Shown here piece after piece: positions 1 to 10,190 of a stretch of 64,000 nucleotides of DNA. The stretch is from contig CAVONT010000010.1 of NCBI GenBank assembly GCA_963697365.1, forward strand, positions 62,001 through 126,000, given 5' to 3'. This DNA is from CAIXZV01 sp963697365. Its GTDB lineage: Bacteria; Chloroflexota; Limnocylindria; Limnocylindrales; CSP1-4. Position numbers and translations under genes: made by a program. Positions within the stretch are counted from its first letter, which is position 1; the number at the start of each line of letters is the position of its first letter. Below the pieces are notes generated by a model. That model saw nothing but the letters and a program-made list of their open reading frames with translations. It ran no database searches and had not been told where the DNA came from.

Positions 1-1113
1 CGCCACGGTCGTGGGCAAGGCGAACGGCTGGACGCAGCTCGCGTTCAACACCTACGGCACCGGGACCGGCAAGACGATCGAGGGCGGCGGCCCGTCCACG
101 AAGGCGCTCCTGGATCCCAAGTTCCGTGACGCGCTCGGCTACGCCATCGACAAGAACCTGCTGGTGGAGCGCGTGCTCGGCGGATACGGCGACCCGGGCG
201 ACACCATCATCCCGCCGATCCTGTCCGAGTGGCACGTCACCCCCGACCACCCCCCGCACCTTCGACCTCGAGATGGCCAAGCAGAAGCTCGAGGCGGCCG
301 GCTACGTCCTCGATGCCGACGGCAAGCGCCTCGACAAGGAGGGCAAGCCGATCTCGCTGCGCCTGGTGACCCCGAACACCGAGTCCAGCTACAAGACGGC
401 CGCCGAAGTCGTCAAGCTGTGGTACGGCGAGCTGGGGATCGGCGTCACCATCGAGGTTCTCGACTCTGCCGTGGTCGGCAACCGGGTGCTGCCGCCGGAG
501 GCCGGCGACGAGTACAAGGCCGACTACGACATCGAGCTGTGGGGCTGGGCGGGCAACCCGGACCCGTCCGCGCTGCTGGACATCTTCCAGTGCGAGCAGA
601 TCGGCAACACGTCCGACAGCCAGTACTGCAACCCCGAGTACGACGCCCTGTACGAGCTCCAGCTCAAGCAGGCGCGGCGCCGAGCGGGCGAAGACCCTGG
701 CGGAGATGCAGAACCTGATCTACGACGAGGCGCCGTACGACGTCCTGTACTACGACGCCAACCTCGACGCCTACCGGACCGACCGGTTCGCGGGCTGGCA
801 GAACATGCCGGCCGACGGCACGCCGTTGTTCACGTACGGCACCCTGCAGTACACGCTCCTCACGGACGCCACTGCCCAGCCCAGCCCGACGCCTGCCGCT
901 GCCACCGAAGCGCCGGCAACGGCGGACCCTGCCGCCACCGAGGCTCCGGCCACGCCGGCCCCGAGCGCGGACGGCGGGACCGCCGCGGACACGGACAGCC
1001 CGAGCACGACGCTGCTGGTGATCGTGATCGTCGCGGCCGTGATCATCGGCATCGTGTTCATCTGGCTGATCAATTCCCGACGTCGCAAGGGCGAGCCTGA
1101 CGACGACGAGTGA
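1..1113 (+). CDS. ABC transporter substrate-binding protein, peptide/nickel type (5' truncated, frameshifted)
   Basis: C-terminal part of an extracellular solute-binding protein family 5 (OppA/DppA-like) that captures peptides or similar solutes for the importer encoded downstream. The beginning lies left of the window. Family-like sequence runs through three frames, changing near 262 and near 690, which looks like single-base assembly slips. The Thr/Pro/Ala-rich linker (about 880-990) and the final hydrophobic segment LLVIVIVAAVIIGIVFIWLI followed by basic residues suggest that the protein is tethered at its C-terminus by a membrane helix, unlike the usual N-terminal lipoprotein anchor. The family call rests on the fold-like sequence and the adjacent dppBCDF-like genes. 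The substrate cannot be told. Confidence 0.8.
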
Positions 1114-1189
1114 GCCCTACGGGCAGCTCCACGACCAGCCGTGACCCCGGGGGCGCCGCCAGGCGCTCCCGGGGCGGCTCGGCACGCGC

Positions 1190-2160
1190 GTGACCGCCCG
1201 CTACGTCCTGCGCAAGTTCGCGCAGGCGGTGCTCACGATCATCGCGATCGTGCTGCTCATGTTCGTGCTGTTCCGGCTCATGCCCGGGTCGCCGGACCGG
1301 GCGATCAAGAACCCGAACCTCACGCCGGAGCAGGTGGCGGCGGCCCGGGCCCGATGGGGGCTGGACAAGCCGCTGGTCCCGGACCAGCTCGTCGCGTACG
1401 TCAGGGCCACGGCATCGGGCGACCTCGGCTACTCGATCAAGTACCGCGGCCAGCCCGTGACCGAGGTGATCGCGGGCGCTGCTGGGCCCACGATCCTGCT
1501 CATCGGCCTGGCCGAGATCATCGCGATCACGGTGGGCCTGTGCGCTCGGCGCGCGCTCGGGCTGGAAACGCGGCGGCAAGCTCGACCGCGTCGGCGGGGG
1601 CCTCGCCCTCGTCTTCTACTCGATGCCGTACTTCGTCATCGGCATGCCGCTGATCATCATCTTCGCCGCGGGCCTGGGCTGGTTCCCGACCTCCGGGCAT
1701 GACCACGCCCGGTGGCTCGCAGGACGGGTTCGCCGCGCTTCTCGACCTGCTGCCGCCACCTCGTGCTGCCGCTGGCCGCCGTGTCGCTCGGCCTCATCGG
1801 CGCCTACTCGATCCTCATGCGCTCGTCGATCATCGAGACCCGGACGGAGGACTACATCACGACGGCCCGGGCCAAGGGCCTCACCGACGGGCGCGTCCTG
1901 CGGAGCACGCCTTCCCGAACGCGCTCCTGCCGATGGTCACGCTGATCGCGCTCAACGTGGGGTACGTGGTGGCGGGCGCGATCACCGCCGAGATCGTCTT
2001 CAACTGGCCGGGGATCGGCACGCTCACGGTGCTCGCGCTCGACTCGCGTGACTACCCGCTGCTGCAGGGGATCTTCCTGATGGTCGCGGTGTCGGTCGTC
2101 ATGGCCAACTTCGCGGCCGACCTCGTGTACGGCCTGCTCGACCCGCGGGTGCGCGCATGA
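1190..2160 (+). CDS. ABC transporter permease, DppB/OppB type (frameshifted)
   Basis: First integral membrane subunit of the peptide-type importer. It begins at GTG 1190 with the typical opening TARYVLRKFAQAVLTIIAIV and an early transmembrane helix. It ends with the conserved BPD_transp_1 region (EIVFNWPGIGTLTVLALDSR) and the LLDPRVRA tail. The EAA-loop equivalent (DYITTARAKGLTD) is visible near 1850-1890. The protein crosses at least four frame changes (near 1550, 1620, 1700 and 1905), all within otherwise conserved sequence, so sequencing indels are likelier than decay. Its stop overlaps the next start in ATGA. It works with the next three genes as one transporter. Confidence 0.85.
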
Positions 2161-3095
2161 CTGCGCGCCGGGACGACGGTGGACCGCGCCACCGCGCCGA
2201 GGCGCCGGCGGTTCGACGGGCTGCGCCGGTTCCTGGCCCGCGGGGACGGCGCCGTCGGCCTGCTCGATCCTGACCGTGTTCGCGGTCGTCGCGCTCGTTC
2301 CGAACCTGTTCGTGGGCGAGCTGCAGAACGTGTTGACCGCCACGGGCGGGCCGCTCGAGGCACCATCGCCTTGCGCACATCCTGGGCACCGACGAGCTGG
2401 GTCGGGACATGCTCAACCTCACCGTCCACGGGGCGCGGATCTCCCTGCTCATCGGCCTGCTGGCGACGGTGATCACCGTGTTCCTGGGCGCGACGATGGG
2501 GATCATCTCGGGCTACGTGGGCGGCGCACTCGACTCGATCCTGATGCGGATCGCGGACTTCTTCCTCGTCCTGCCGACGGTGGTGCTGGCGCTCATCCTG
2601 GCGCCCGTGCTCCTCGACGTGGTCGGGGCGGACGCGGAGTTCGGCGGCGTGCGGGCCACGCTCCTCGTGGTCGTCGTCGTGATCGGCGTGACCAGCTGGG
2701 CTGCCACGGCCCGGGTCATCCGCTCCCAGGTGCTGTCGGTCAAGGAGCGGATGTTCGTGGACCGGGCGCGGGTTGTCGGCGCGGGCACCGGACACATCAT
2801 GGGCCACCACATCCTGCCCAACGTCGTGAGCCTGATCGTGGCGCAGGCGGTCCTGACGTTTGCCGCCGCGGTGTTCACCGAGACGACCCTCGCGTTCATC
2901 GGCCTCGGCGACCCGGCTGCGCCGTCCTGGGGCCAGACCCTCAACGCGGCGCAGGAAGCGGGCGCGCCGGGCCTGGGCGCCTGGTGGTACATCGTGCCGC
3001 CGGCGGTATGCGTGGTCCTGGTCGTCCTCGCGTTCACCCTGGTGGGCAATGCGCTCGATGACATCCTGAACCCGAAGGGCAGGGACCGCCGGTGA
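2157..3095 (+). CDS. ABC transporter permease, DppC/OppC type (frameshifted N-terminus)
   Basis: Second permease of the importer. ATG 2157 overlaps the preceding stop. The N-terminal 80 codons are spread over three frames (slips near 2200, 2270 and 2380). From about 2388 the reading is continuous, with the family hallmarks LGTDELGRDMLN, several membrane helices, the EAA motif area ending in ARVVGAGTGHIMGHHILPN, and ETTLAFIGLGDPAAPSWG, which is highly typical of OppC-like proteins. The C-terminus NALDDILNPKGRDRR also fits the family. The next gene starts inside its stop codon (GTGA). It is therefore the inner-membrane partner of the DppB-like subunit; substrate unknown. Confidence 0.88.
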
Positions 3096-4216
3096 CCGCG
3101 CAGGAGCCCAGGACCCCGGACGGTCCGGCCCGCGGCCGGCGCCAGTGGCCGCTGCCCAAGCAGGCCGTGCCGGGTGCACCGCTGCTCGTCGTTGAGAACC
3201 TCGCCGTGCGGTTCAAGATGCCGGTGGGCAGCGTCAAGGCTGTCGACGGCGTCAGCTTCCGCCTGGACGACGGCGAGGCGCTCGGCATCGCGGGCGAATC
3301 CGGCTGCGGCAAGACGACGACCGCGTTGTCCCTCGTGCGCCTGCTGCCGGCCAACGGAGCGATCAAGGCCGGCAGGGTGGAGCTGTTCGGCATCGACCTG
3401 GTGCCCAAGACCGAGACCCAGCTGGCCCGCTACCGCTGGCGCGAGATCGCGATGGTGTTCCAGGGCGCCATGAATGCCCTGAACCCGGTGAAGCGGATCG
3501 GTGACCAGATCGCCGAGCCCGTCGAGGTGCGCCTGGGTCAATCCCGCGAGGCATCCCAGAAGCGCGCTGGCGAGCTGCTGGAGCTGGTGGGCATCCCGAA
3601 GAAGCGTGCTGTGGCCTACCCGCACGAGCTGTCCGGAGGCATGCGCCAGCGGGCCATGATCGCGATGGCCCTCGCCTGCGATCCGGCCATCGTCATCGGC
3701 GACGAGCCCACCACCGCGCTCGACGTCATGGTCCAGGCGCAGATCCTCCAGCTCCTCGAGCAGCTGCGCCGCGATCTCGGGCTCTCGCTGATGCTCATCA
3801 CGCACGACCTGTCCGTGATCGCGGAGACCTGCGACAAGGTCATGGTCATGTACGCCGGTCGCGTCGCCGAGGAGGGGCCGGTGCGGCGCGTCTTCGCGCA
3901 CCCGCGCCACCCGTACACCCGCAAGCTCCTGTCAGCGTTCCCGAACATCCACGCCGACCGGCGGACGCTGGACGTCATCCCGGGCTCGCCACCCGACCTG
4001 CGCCTGCCCCCGCCAGGCTGCCGGTTCGCGCCCCGCTGCACCGAGGTGATGGACGTCTGCCGGACCGAGGTGCCGGACGAGGTCCGCTACCCGGACGGCG
4101 TGCGGGTCGCCTGCCACCTCTACCCGCCCGGTGGCGAGGCGGTCCCCGTGCCGACGCCGCCGGTGTGGGTGCCGCCGTCCGCCCGCGCCGCCGCCGCGAA
4201 GGAGGGGAGGGCGTGA
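3092..4216 (+). CDS. Peptide-type ABC transporter ATP-binding protein (DppD/OppD-like)
   Basis: Cytoplasmic ATPase that energises the importer. Intact, 374 residues, GTG start overlapping the upstream stop by 4 bases. Walker A GESGCGKTT, the Q-loop region VFQGAMNALNPVKRI, signature LSGGMRQR, Walker B AIVIGDEPTTALD and the H-loop LITHDLSVIAE are all present. The C-terminal oligopeptide extension (PGCRFAPRCTEVMDVC) has the Cys pattern of the oligo_HPY domain, which in relatives can bind an Fe-S cluster. A basic, Pro-rich N-terminal tail precedes the nucleotide-binding domain. It pairs with the next gene as a heterodimer. Confidence 0.93.
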   Translation: MTAQEPRTPDGPARGRRQWPLPKQAVPGAPLLVVENLAVRFKMPVGSVKAVDGVSFRLDDGEALGIAGESGCGKTTTALSLVRLLPANGAIKAGRVELFGIDLVPKTETQLARYRWREIAMVFQGAMNALNPVKRIGDQIAEPVEVRLGQSREASQKRAGELLELVGIPKKRAVAYPHELSGGMRQRAMIAMALACDPAIVIGDEPTTALDVMVQAQILQLLEQLRRDLGLSLMLITHDLSVIAETCDKVMVMYAGRVAEEGPVRRVFAHPRHPYTRKLLSAFPNIHADRRTLDVIPGSPPDLRLPPPGCRFAPRCTEVMDVCRTEVPDEVRYPDGVRVACHLYPPGGEAVPVPTPPVWVPPSARAAAAKEGRA

Positions 4217-5281
4217 GCGTCCCCGACCGCGACGAGCTCCTCCGGCTCGATGGCCTCGAGGTCCACTTCCCCGTGCGCCGCAGCCTCGGCGCGGTCCTGA
4301 CCGGCAAGCGCGAGACGTACGTGCGGGCCGTCGACGGCATCGATCTCGTCATCCGGAAGGGTGAGATCCTCGCGCTGGTCGGGGAGTCCGGGTCCGGCAA
4401 GACGACCACCGGGCGTGTCGTCGTCAAGCTCACCCGGCAGACCGCCGGCAGGATCGTCTTCGACGGCAACGACGTCACGGGCCTGTGGGGCACGCGCAAG
4501 CTCCGCGCGTACCGGCGCCGGGTCCAGCTCATCTTCCAGGACCCGTACGAGACCCTCAACCCGAAGCACACCATCGGCGACTTCGTGGCGGAGCCGCTGG
4601 TGGTGTCGGGCAAGAAGTACTCGCGCGACGAGCGCGAGCGGAAGGTCCTCGACGCGCTCGATGCCTCCGGCCTGCGACCGGCCGCCGACTTCGCCGCACG
4701 CTACCCGCACGAGCTCTCGGGCGGGCAGCGCCAGCGTGCCGTCATCGCCGGGCGCCCTGGTGATGGACCCTGACCTCGTCGTGGCCGACGAGCCCGTGTC
4801 GATGCTGGACGTGTCGATCCGCACCGAGCTTCTGCGCCTCATGCTGGACCTGCGGCGCGACCGCGGCCTCACCTACCTGTTCATCACGCACGACCTTTCC
4901 ATCGCCTGGGTGATCGCTGACCGGATCGCGGTGATGTACCTCGGGCGGATCATGGAGATCGGTCCTGCGGAAGCGGTGATCCGCTCGCCCCGCAACCCGT
5001 ACACCCAGGCGCTGGTCTCGGTCTCGCCGTCCCCCGATCCGCCCGGCGAGGGCACGCACCAGGAGCGGACGATCCTGGTTGGCGAGACCCCTGACGCCGC
5101 GCACATCCCCGCTGGCTGCCGGTTCCACCCGCGGTGCCCCATGGCGTTCGACCGGTGCCGGGTCGAGGAGCCGCCGCTGCTGATGGTCGGCGAGGGCCAC
5201 GAGGCTGCCTGCTGGCTCCTGCGCGAGGAGCTGCCCGGCAAGCCGGTCCTGCCGGTCCTGCCGGCCCTGCCTCCGGGCTGA
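4213..5281 (+). CDS. Peptide-type ABC transporter ATP-binding protein (DppF/OppF-like, one frameshift)
   Basis: Second ATPase of the importer. GTG 4213 lies in the stop of the preceding gene. Walker A (GESGSGKTT), the Q-loop with the OppF-typical LIFQDPYETLNP, signature LSGGQRQR, Walker B LVVADEPVSMLD and the H-loop FITHDLSIAWV are seen, followed by the oligo_HPY tail with GCRFHPRCPMAFDRC. The frame changes once near 4750, immediately after the signature, where one extra base in a GC run separates AVIA from ALVMDPD. Removing that base restores a normal protein of about 355 residues. It closes the five-gene importer operon. Confidence 0.9.
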
Positions 5282-5307
5282 GTGATGCCTCCCCGGGGCA
5301 GTGAGAC

Positions 5308-5481
5308 TCAGGCCGCGGCCGCGAGATCCAGGAGCAGGGGCTCGTCGTCGATCAGGAACGTGAGCGCACAGGGCTCGCAGGCGAGGGCGCCGAGAGCCTC
5401 GTCAACGATGGCCGGGTTGTCACAGCAGGGGCAGTCCGCGAAGAGCATGGGGCCGGTCTCCGGAGCGGGCTGGTGCGTCAT
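5308..5481 (-). CDS. Small Cys-rich protein, possible zinc ribbon (57 aa)
   Basis: A short ORF between the importer operon and the following ABC exporter, on the opposite strand. It contains CPCC near residue 19 and CEPC near residue 36, a spacing compatible with a four-cysteine zinc ribbon, followed by an acidic/aliphatic tail. I recognise no named family. Support comes from the paired Cys motifs and its placement in an otherwise empty stretch, divergent from the gene at 5578. There is no clear ribosome binding site, so a chance ORF cannot be excluded. Confidence 0.45.
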   Translation of the reverse strand: MTHQPAPETGPMLFADCPCCDNPAIVDEALGALACEPCALTFLIDDEPLLLDLAAAA

Positions 5482-5577
5482 GTCTGCAGCCTGGTCGCGC
5501 CCTGTGACAGCTCTGGTGTCACGCCGACACCAGCCACCCTGCGCCACCCGCAGCCTGATTCCGCCATCGACCGCAGA

Positions 5578-6516
5578 ATGGTGCGCGTGACTCCTGCTGC
5601 CATCGACACGACCGGCCTGCGCAAGGTCTACGGCTCCACGGTCGCGCTGGAGTCCCTCGACCTGCGCGTCGAGCCTGGCGAGGTCTTCGGCTTCCTCGGG
5701 CCGAACGGGGCCGGCAAGACGACGTCGGTGAAGCTCCTCCTCGGCCTGACCCGGGCCACCGGTGGTTCCGGCCACGTCCTCGGGCGCCCGCTCGGTGACC
5801 GCGATGCCCGCCGCCGCATCGGCTACCTGCCCGAGCTGTTCCGCTACCAGGCCTGGCTGCGGGCCAGGGAGGTGCTGGCGCTCCATGCGTCCCTGGCGGG
5901 CATCCACGGCGCAGCCCGTGGCGCAGAGATCGACCGGGTGCTCGCGCTCGTCGGCCTGGCCGCGCGCGCGGACGACCGGACGGGTGGCTTCAGCAAGGGC
6001 ATGCAGCAGCGCCTCGGTCTCGCGGCCGCGCTCATGGGTGATCCGGCGCTCGTGATCCTCGACGAGCCCACGTCCGCCCTCGACCCGGTTGGCCGCGACG
6101 ACGTGCGCGCGATCATCCGCCACGCTCGCGAGCGCGGCTCGGCCGTGCTGCTCAACTCCCACCTCCTCGGCGAGGTGGAGCGGCTCTGCGACCGGGTCGC
6201 CATCGTCAACCGGGGCCGTGTCGTGGCGGCGGGCACGCTCGGTGACCTGCTCGGCGAGCAGGCGGTGCGCCTCCGGGTGACGGACCTGCCGGCGGATGCG
6301 GACCCGTTCGCGGGCTTCGGTTCCACCGACCAGGAGGAGGGCTGGACGGTCGTCCGCCCGATCGATCCCGCCCGGATTCCCGACCTCGTGGCCTCCATCG
6401 TCGCCGCGGGCGGCCGGGTTCACGCCGTCGATCCGAGCCGCCAGACCCTCGAGGAGCTGTTCCTGGACGTCGTCCGGACGCCCGGCGCGCTGCCGGATCC
6501 GGAGGATGCAGCGTGA
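5578..6516 (+). CDS. ABC-2 type exporter ATP-binding protein
   Basis: ATPase of an exporter (CcmA/NatA-like class, 312 residues from ATG 5578; a GTG three codons later is an alternative). Walker A GPNGAGKTT, signature FSKGMQQRLGLA, Walker B LVILDEPTSALDP and the switch His in LLNSHLLGEVE are all visible. The C-terminal part after about residue 215 resembles the DUF4162-like tail of these ATPases. The stop overlaps the start of the membrane partner at 6513, so the two are translated together. The exported substrate cannot be inferred. Confidence 0.92.
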   Translation: MVRVTPAAIDTTGLRKVYGSTVALESLDLRVEPGEVFGFLGPNGAGKTTSVKLLLGLTRATGGSGHVLGRPLGDRDARRRIGYLPELFRYQAWLRAREVLALHASLAGIHGAARGAEIDRVLALVGLAARADDRTGGFSKGMQQRLGLAAALMGDPALVILDEPTSALDPVGRDDVRAIIRHARERGSAVLLNSHLLGEVERLCDRVAIVNRGRVVAAGTLGDLLGEQAVRLRVTDLPADADPFAGFGSTDQEEGWTVVRPIDPARIPDLVASIVAAGGRVHAVDPSRQTLEELFLDVVRTPGALPDPEDAA

Positions 6517-7379
6517 GCCTGCGCCTGATCCTTGTGATCGCGGGCCTCACCCTGCGCGAGATCGCCCGCCGGCGGGTGCTGTGGGTCCTGCTCGTGCTGT
6601 CGGCCGCGAGCGTCGCCCTCGTCGGGTGGGGCGTGAACGGCATCGTCGACATGGCCCGCGCCGAGGGTGTCGAGGAGCTCCAGATCCGGATCGCGGTGTC
6701 GCAGGTCCTGATCATGATCGCCTTCATGTTCAGCTTCGTGCTCGCGATGTCGGCGGCGTTCCTCGGGGCGCCCGCGATCGCCTCCGACGTCGAGACCGGC
6801 ACGGTCCACGCGATGCTCGCCCGTCCGCTCCAGCGCGCCGAGCTGCTCGTGGGACGCTGGCTGGGTCTCGCGATCGTCGTGGGCGGCTACGCTGCCCTGT
6901 CGGGCCTGCTCGCCATCGCCGCTGTCTCCTTCGTCTCCGGCCACCAGCCGCCGACCCCGCTCATCGCGGTGGGCTTTCTCGCCTTCCAGTCTGTCACGGT
7001 GCTGACCCTGGCCCTCGCGCTGGGCACGCGCCTGCCGACGATGGCTGCAGGTGCGATCACGGTCGTCCTGTTCGGGCTCGGCTGGTTCGCAGGCGTGCTG
7101 GGCAGCGTGGCGCTCGCGCTGGAGGCGGCGCCGCTCGCGGCGATCAGCGAGGTCACGCGCATCCTGATCCCCACCGACGGCCTGTGGCGGGGCGTGGTCT
7201 ACGGTCTCGAGCCGCCGATGGTCATCCTGGCCGCCGCAACCGCGGGCCGCGGGATGATGTCCGCCAACCCGTTCTTCGCCGACGCGCCGCCGCCCCTCCC
7301 GTTCGTCCTCTGGGCGGTGGCCTGGATCGTCCTGGTGCTGGCCGCAGGCGCGCTTGCCTTCCGCCGCCGGGAGCTCTGA
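6513..7379 (+). CDS. ABC-2 type exporter permease
   Basis: Integral membrane partner of the preceding ATPase: 288 residues, GTG start inside the upstream stop. About six hydrophobic segments are visible, starting with LILVIAGLTLREIARRRVLW, the typical opening of ABC-2 membrane proteins with an amphipathic entry helix before the first span. A conserved-looking cytoplasmic stretch (APAIASDVETGTVHAMLARP) matches the ABC-2 family motif in which the region after the second helix contacts the ATPase. It is a single intact frame. Substrate unknown. Confidence 0.88.
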   Translation: MSLRLILVIAGLTLREIARRRVLWVLLVLSAASVALVGWGVNGIVDMARAEGVEELQIRIAVSQVLIMIAFMFSFVLAMSAAFLGAPAIASDVETGTVHAMLARPLQRAELLVGRWLGLAIVVGGYAALSGLLAIAAVSFVSGHQPPTPLIAVGFLAFQSVTVLTLALALGTRLPTMAAGAITVVLFGLGWFAGVLGSVALALEAAPLAAISEVTRILIPTDGLWRGVVYGLEPPMVILAAATAGRGMMSANPFFADAPPPLPFVLWAVAWIVLVLAAGALAFRRREL

Positions 7380-7400
7380 CCGTTGCGAGCGCCGACTGCC

Positions 7401-8841
7401 TCAGGGCAGCTGCCAGGTCGCGAACAGGTTGCTCCGCAGCGGCAGCGTTCCAGCCGGACGACGAGCGTTGTACACGGACCGGAAGACATCGGCCGACACG
7501 GTCTTCGTCCCAGCTGATCCGATCAGCACGACCGCCCGCAGGCGCCCGCCCGGGCCCCGCTTTCGCAGGTCCAGCTTCTGCAGGCTGCCGACGTCCGTGC
7601 GGCTGTCGAGCTTGAACATCGCGCTGAGCTGGTCGCGGGTGAGGGTGCTCGTGGCCCACGCGTAGTACGGCGCGTCCGCGTCGTACGGGATCCCGGACCC
7701 GGACCGGTCGATGATCGCGCGGAGGTAGGGGACCGCCGTGCCGACGGCGCCGCTGGAGCCGACGAACACGTGCTCGTTGCTCTCCGTGCTGCCGCCGCCG
7801 GTCGAGAAGTAGAAGGCGTTGACGATGCTCCCGTCGACGCGGATGACCTTGCCCGGGTCGGCGGCGATGATGGCATTGGTGGCGGCCTTCTCGGCCTTGA
7901 TGCCCCGGTAGACCTGCGAGCGGGTGTCGTCGTACAGGTCGAAGGTGCCCGAGTCCGGATGGAGGCGCCGCGCGGCGTAGCTGCGGCTGACGATGGCCTG
8001 CGCCCGGAGCGCCTGCGCCGGCCACGTGGACGGCATCTCGACCGGCACCACGCCGCGCAGGTAGGCGTCGAGGCCGAGGGTGTTCACCACCGTCAGCGTG
8101 CTCGACTTGAGGACCAGCGTCAGCGTCCCCCGGTAGCTGTCGTACGTCGACTGCTTCGAGACCAGGCGGAGGTACGCGCCCTCGTCGACCGGGCGGACGA
8201 CGGGCTTGCCGGACACCGTGCCGGCAGTAGAGGACCGATCCGTCGGTGGCGGTCACCCGTGCCTTCCACACCGTGGTGGTGGATCCGTCGACGGTGGTCG
8301 TGACACGCCATGCACGAAGGGTCGCGTCGGCCGGGAACACGGCCGTCGAGGTCGAGATCGCCCACGCGCCGCCCCGGCCCTTGATGATGAGCGGCGCGGA
8401 CGAGGTGGCCCGGTACCCGGCCAGAAGCCGCACGCGCACCTGGCGGCTGTCGCTGATCGCACCGACGACGGCGCCCTTGAAGTAGGCGGCGAGGATCTGC
8501 TCGGCGGTCTCGCCGGCCAGGGCGCGGCCCTTCGCACCGTACTGGCTCATCCCGACCCCGTGCCCGTAGCCCTTGCCGTACAGCTTCACGGTCGAGTCGA
8601 GGGTGGTGACCGCGCTCGGGAAGGAGGGGGTCGGCCACGGCGCCGACGTTGGCGGCGGGACGGTGGGCGACGCACTCGGAGACGCGCTGGGCGAAGCCGT
8701 CGGCTCGGGCGTCCCGGGATCGGCGGCGAGTGCCGGGACCACCAGGATGGCGAGGACGGCTGGGGCCAGCAGCGCGGCAGCCAGCCAGCGTGTGGATCGG
8801 TTCGCGGCGGGGGTCCGCCGGGTTCGACTGGCGATCGACAT
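7401..8841 (-). CDS. Secreted SpoIID/LytB-domain protein (one frameshift)
   Basis: Predicted exported protein of about 480 residues starting at ATG 8841 with a basic n-region and the hydrophobic core WLAAALLAPAVLAILVV, then a Ser/Pro linker. The SpoIID/LytB domain is recognisable by GYGHGVGMSQYGAKGRAL, LDAYLRGVVPVEMPSTWP, AQAIVSRSYAARR and the distal YFSTGGGSTESNE. In relatives this fold trims or binds peptidoglycan. The frame changes once near 8220, inside the domain. No sporulation genes are nearby, so a vegetative cell-wall role is likelier. The HGVGMSQYGA block lies N-terminal to the LDAYLRGVVPVE block, a permuted order also seen in some relatives. Confidence 0.85.
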
Positions 8842-8945
8842 GCTCCTGAGTCTGGAGGTGCGGCCCCGCACCGGCCATGACGCGTCTGGGGGATCGGGGC
8901 CGAACTGGAGTACCAGCATGCCACGCCGGCCGCTACCGTTGCACG

Positions 8946-9515
8946 ATGCGCATCTACCTGGGCCACGGGGCGTCCGGCAGCGCCGTCAGCATGGCACCCT
9001 GGGTCGACGGCCTGCTTGCCCGGGGTATCGAAGCCCACGCGCTGACCCTGCCGCGCGGGAAGGCGGAACGTGCGCTCGCAGCGTTCGAGGACCAGGTGCC
9101 CGACGCGCCCGATGTCGTGGTGGGCGGGCACTCCTTCGGCGGGAGGGTCGCCTCGCTGTCGGCCGCCGGCACCGGCCACGGCGAGGGTGGCTGGCTGCCG
9201 GGACCGGCGCGCAGCTATGCGGCCCTGGTGTGCCTCAGCTATCCCCTGCACCGGCCCGGCGCCCCGGAGACGACGGCCGCGCGGACGGCCCACTGGCCGC
9301 TGGTCGCCTGCCCGGCGCTCCTCCTGACCGGCTCCCGGGATCCCTTCGCGACGCGCGATCCGCTCCAGGCGGCCATGCCCGGACTGTCCGATGGCCGCCT
9401 CGTCACGTACGACGGTCTCGGTCACGGCCTGCTGCCGGTCCGCGACGACGCCCTCGACCGGATCGCCGCGTTCCTGCGCGAGGTGGAGGTGGAGGTGGAG
9501 GTGGCGCGGCCCTAG
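8946..9515 (+). CDS. Small alpha/beta hydrolase (KANL3/Tex30-like)
   Basis: 189-residue cytoplasmic hydrolase from ATG 8946. The nucleophile elbow GHSFGG, a later acid candidate in LLTGSRDPF and a His in DGLGHGL give a complete Ser-Asp-His triad. The compact length and the opening RIYLGHGASG fit the dienelactone-hydrolase-like/Tex30 group, whose substrates are mostly unknown. The C-terminus is a run of Glu-Val repeats encoded by four copies of GAGGTG (about 9481-9503), a simple-sequence tail likely to vary in length. It diverges from the SpoIID-like gene. Confidence 0.8.
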   Translation: MRIYLGHGASGSAVSMAPWVDGLLARGIEAHALTLPRGKAERALAAFEDQVPDAPDVVVGGHSFGGRVASLSAAGTGHGEGGWLPGPARSYAALVCLSYPLHRPGAPETTAARTAHWPLVACPALLLTGSRDPFATRDPLQAAMPGLSDGRLVTYDGLGHGLLPVRDDALDRIAAFLREVEVEVEVARP

Positions 9516-9525
9516 CCGCCGCCGG

Positions 9526-10152
9526 TCAGGCGCCCCGGCGGGCGTGCGGATCCTGGACGGCGGCCCACCTCGGACACCCGGTCTCGTGGTCGTTCACGAG
9601 GCCCGTCGCCTGCATGAGTGCGTAGCAGATCGTCGGACCGGCGAACCTGAACCCCCGCCGGAGCAGATCCTTCGACATCGCGCGCGACAGGGACGTCTCG
9701 GCCGGGATCTCCGCCAGCGTTGCGAACCGGTTGACCACGGGCACGCCGTCCACGAACGACCACAGGTGGTCCACGAGCGTGGTCCCGCCTGCCCACAGGT
9801 CGAGGACGGCCTGGGCGTTGCCGATGGTCGCCGCGATCTTCGCCCGGTTGCGGACGATCCCGGCATCGCCCAGCAGTCGCTCCCGGTCGGCATCCCCGAA
9901 GCGGGCCACCAGCTCCGGGTCGAACCCGCCGAACGCCCGCCGGTAGCCCTCACGCTTGCGCAGGATCGTGGACCACGCCAGGCCCGCCTGGGCGCCTTCG
10001 AGTGTCAGCATCTCGAACATGCGCCGCTCGTCGCGGAGCGGGACACCCCACTCGCTGTCGTGGTAGGCGAGATAGAGGGCATCGGAACCCGCAGCCCAGG
10101 CGCAGGTCCCCGGCAGGTGTCGTCGGCATGGGTGCAGTATCCCGCCTGGCAC
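9526..10152 (-). CDS. tag: DNA-3-methyladenine glycosylase I
   Basis: Base-excision repair enzyme that removes 3-methyladenine from DNA. About 208 residues. Family signatures include the N-terminal YHDSEWGVPLRDERRMFEML, LAWSTILRKREGYRRAF, the IVRNRAKIAATIGNA helix, SKDLLRRGFRFAGPTICYAL and the C-terminal NDHETGCPRW. The zinc ligands expected for Tag can be matched to the N-terminal Cys/His and the C-terminal His-x3-Cys. The first 20 residues upstream of CAW look unconserved, so translation may start a little later. It runs toward the alpha/beta hydrolase and diverges from the sensor kinase. Confidence 0.92.
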   Translation of the reverse strand: MPGGILHPCRRHLPGTCAWAAGSDALYLAYHDSEWGVPLRDERRMFEMLTLEGAQAGLAWSTILRKREGYRRAFGGFDPELVARFGDADRERLLGDAGIVRNRAKIAATIGNAQAVLDLWAGGTTLVDHLWSFVDGVPVVNRFATLAEIPAETSLSRAMSKDLLRRGFRFAGPTICYALMQATGLVNDHETGCPRWAAVQDPHARRGA

Positions 10153-10190
10153 GGCTAGACTCCGTGCACCGTGAGGACCACCCCAGCACC

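Noticed and set aside
2513..3910. Long antisense ORF opposite the ABC ATPase and permease genes
   Set aside because: Composition is the Arg/Ala/His-rich shadow expected of GC-rich DNA, and the plus strand carries complete conserved domains.
9481..9503. GAGGTG repeats as a separate microsatellite feature
   Set aside because: They encode the Glu-Val tail of the hydrolase and are described in that entry.
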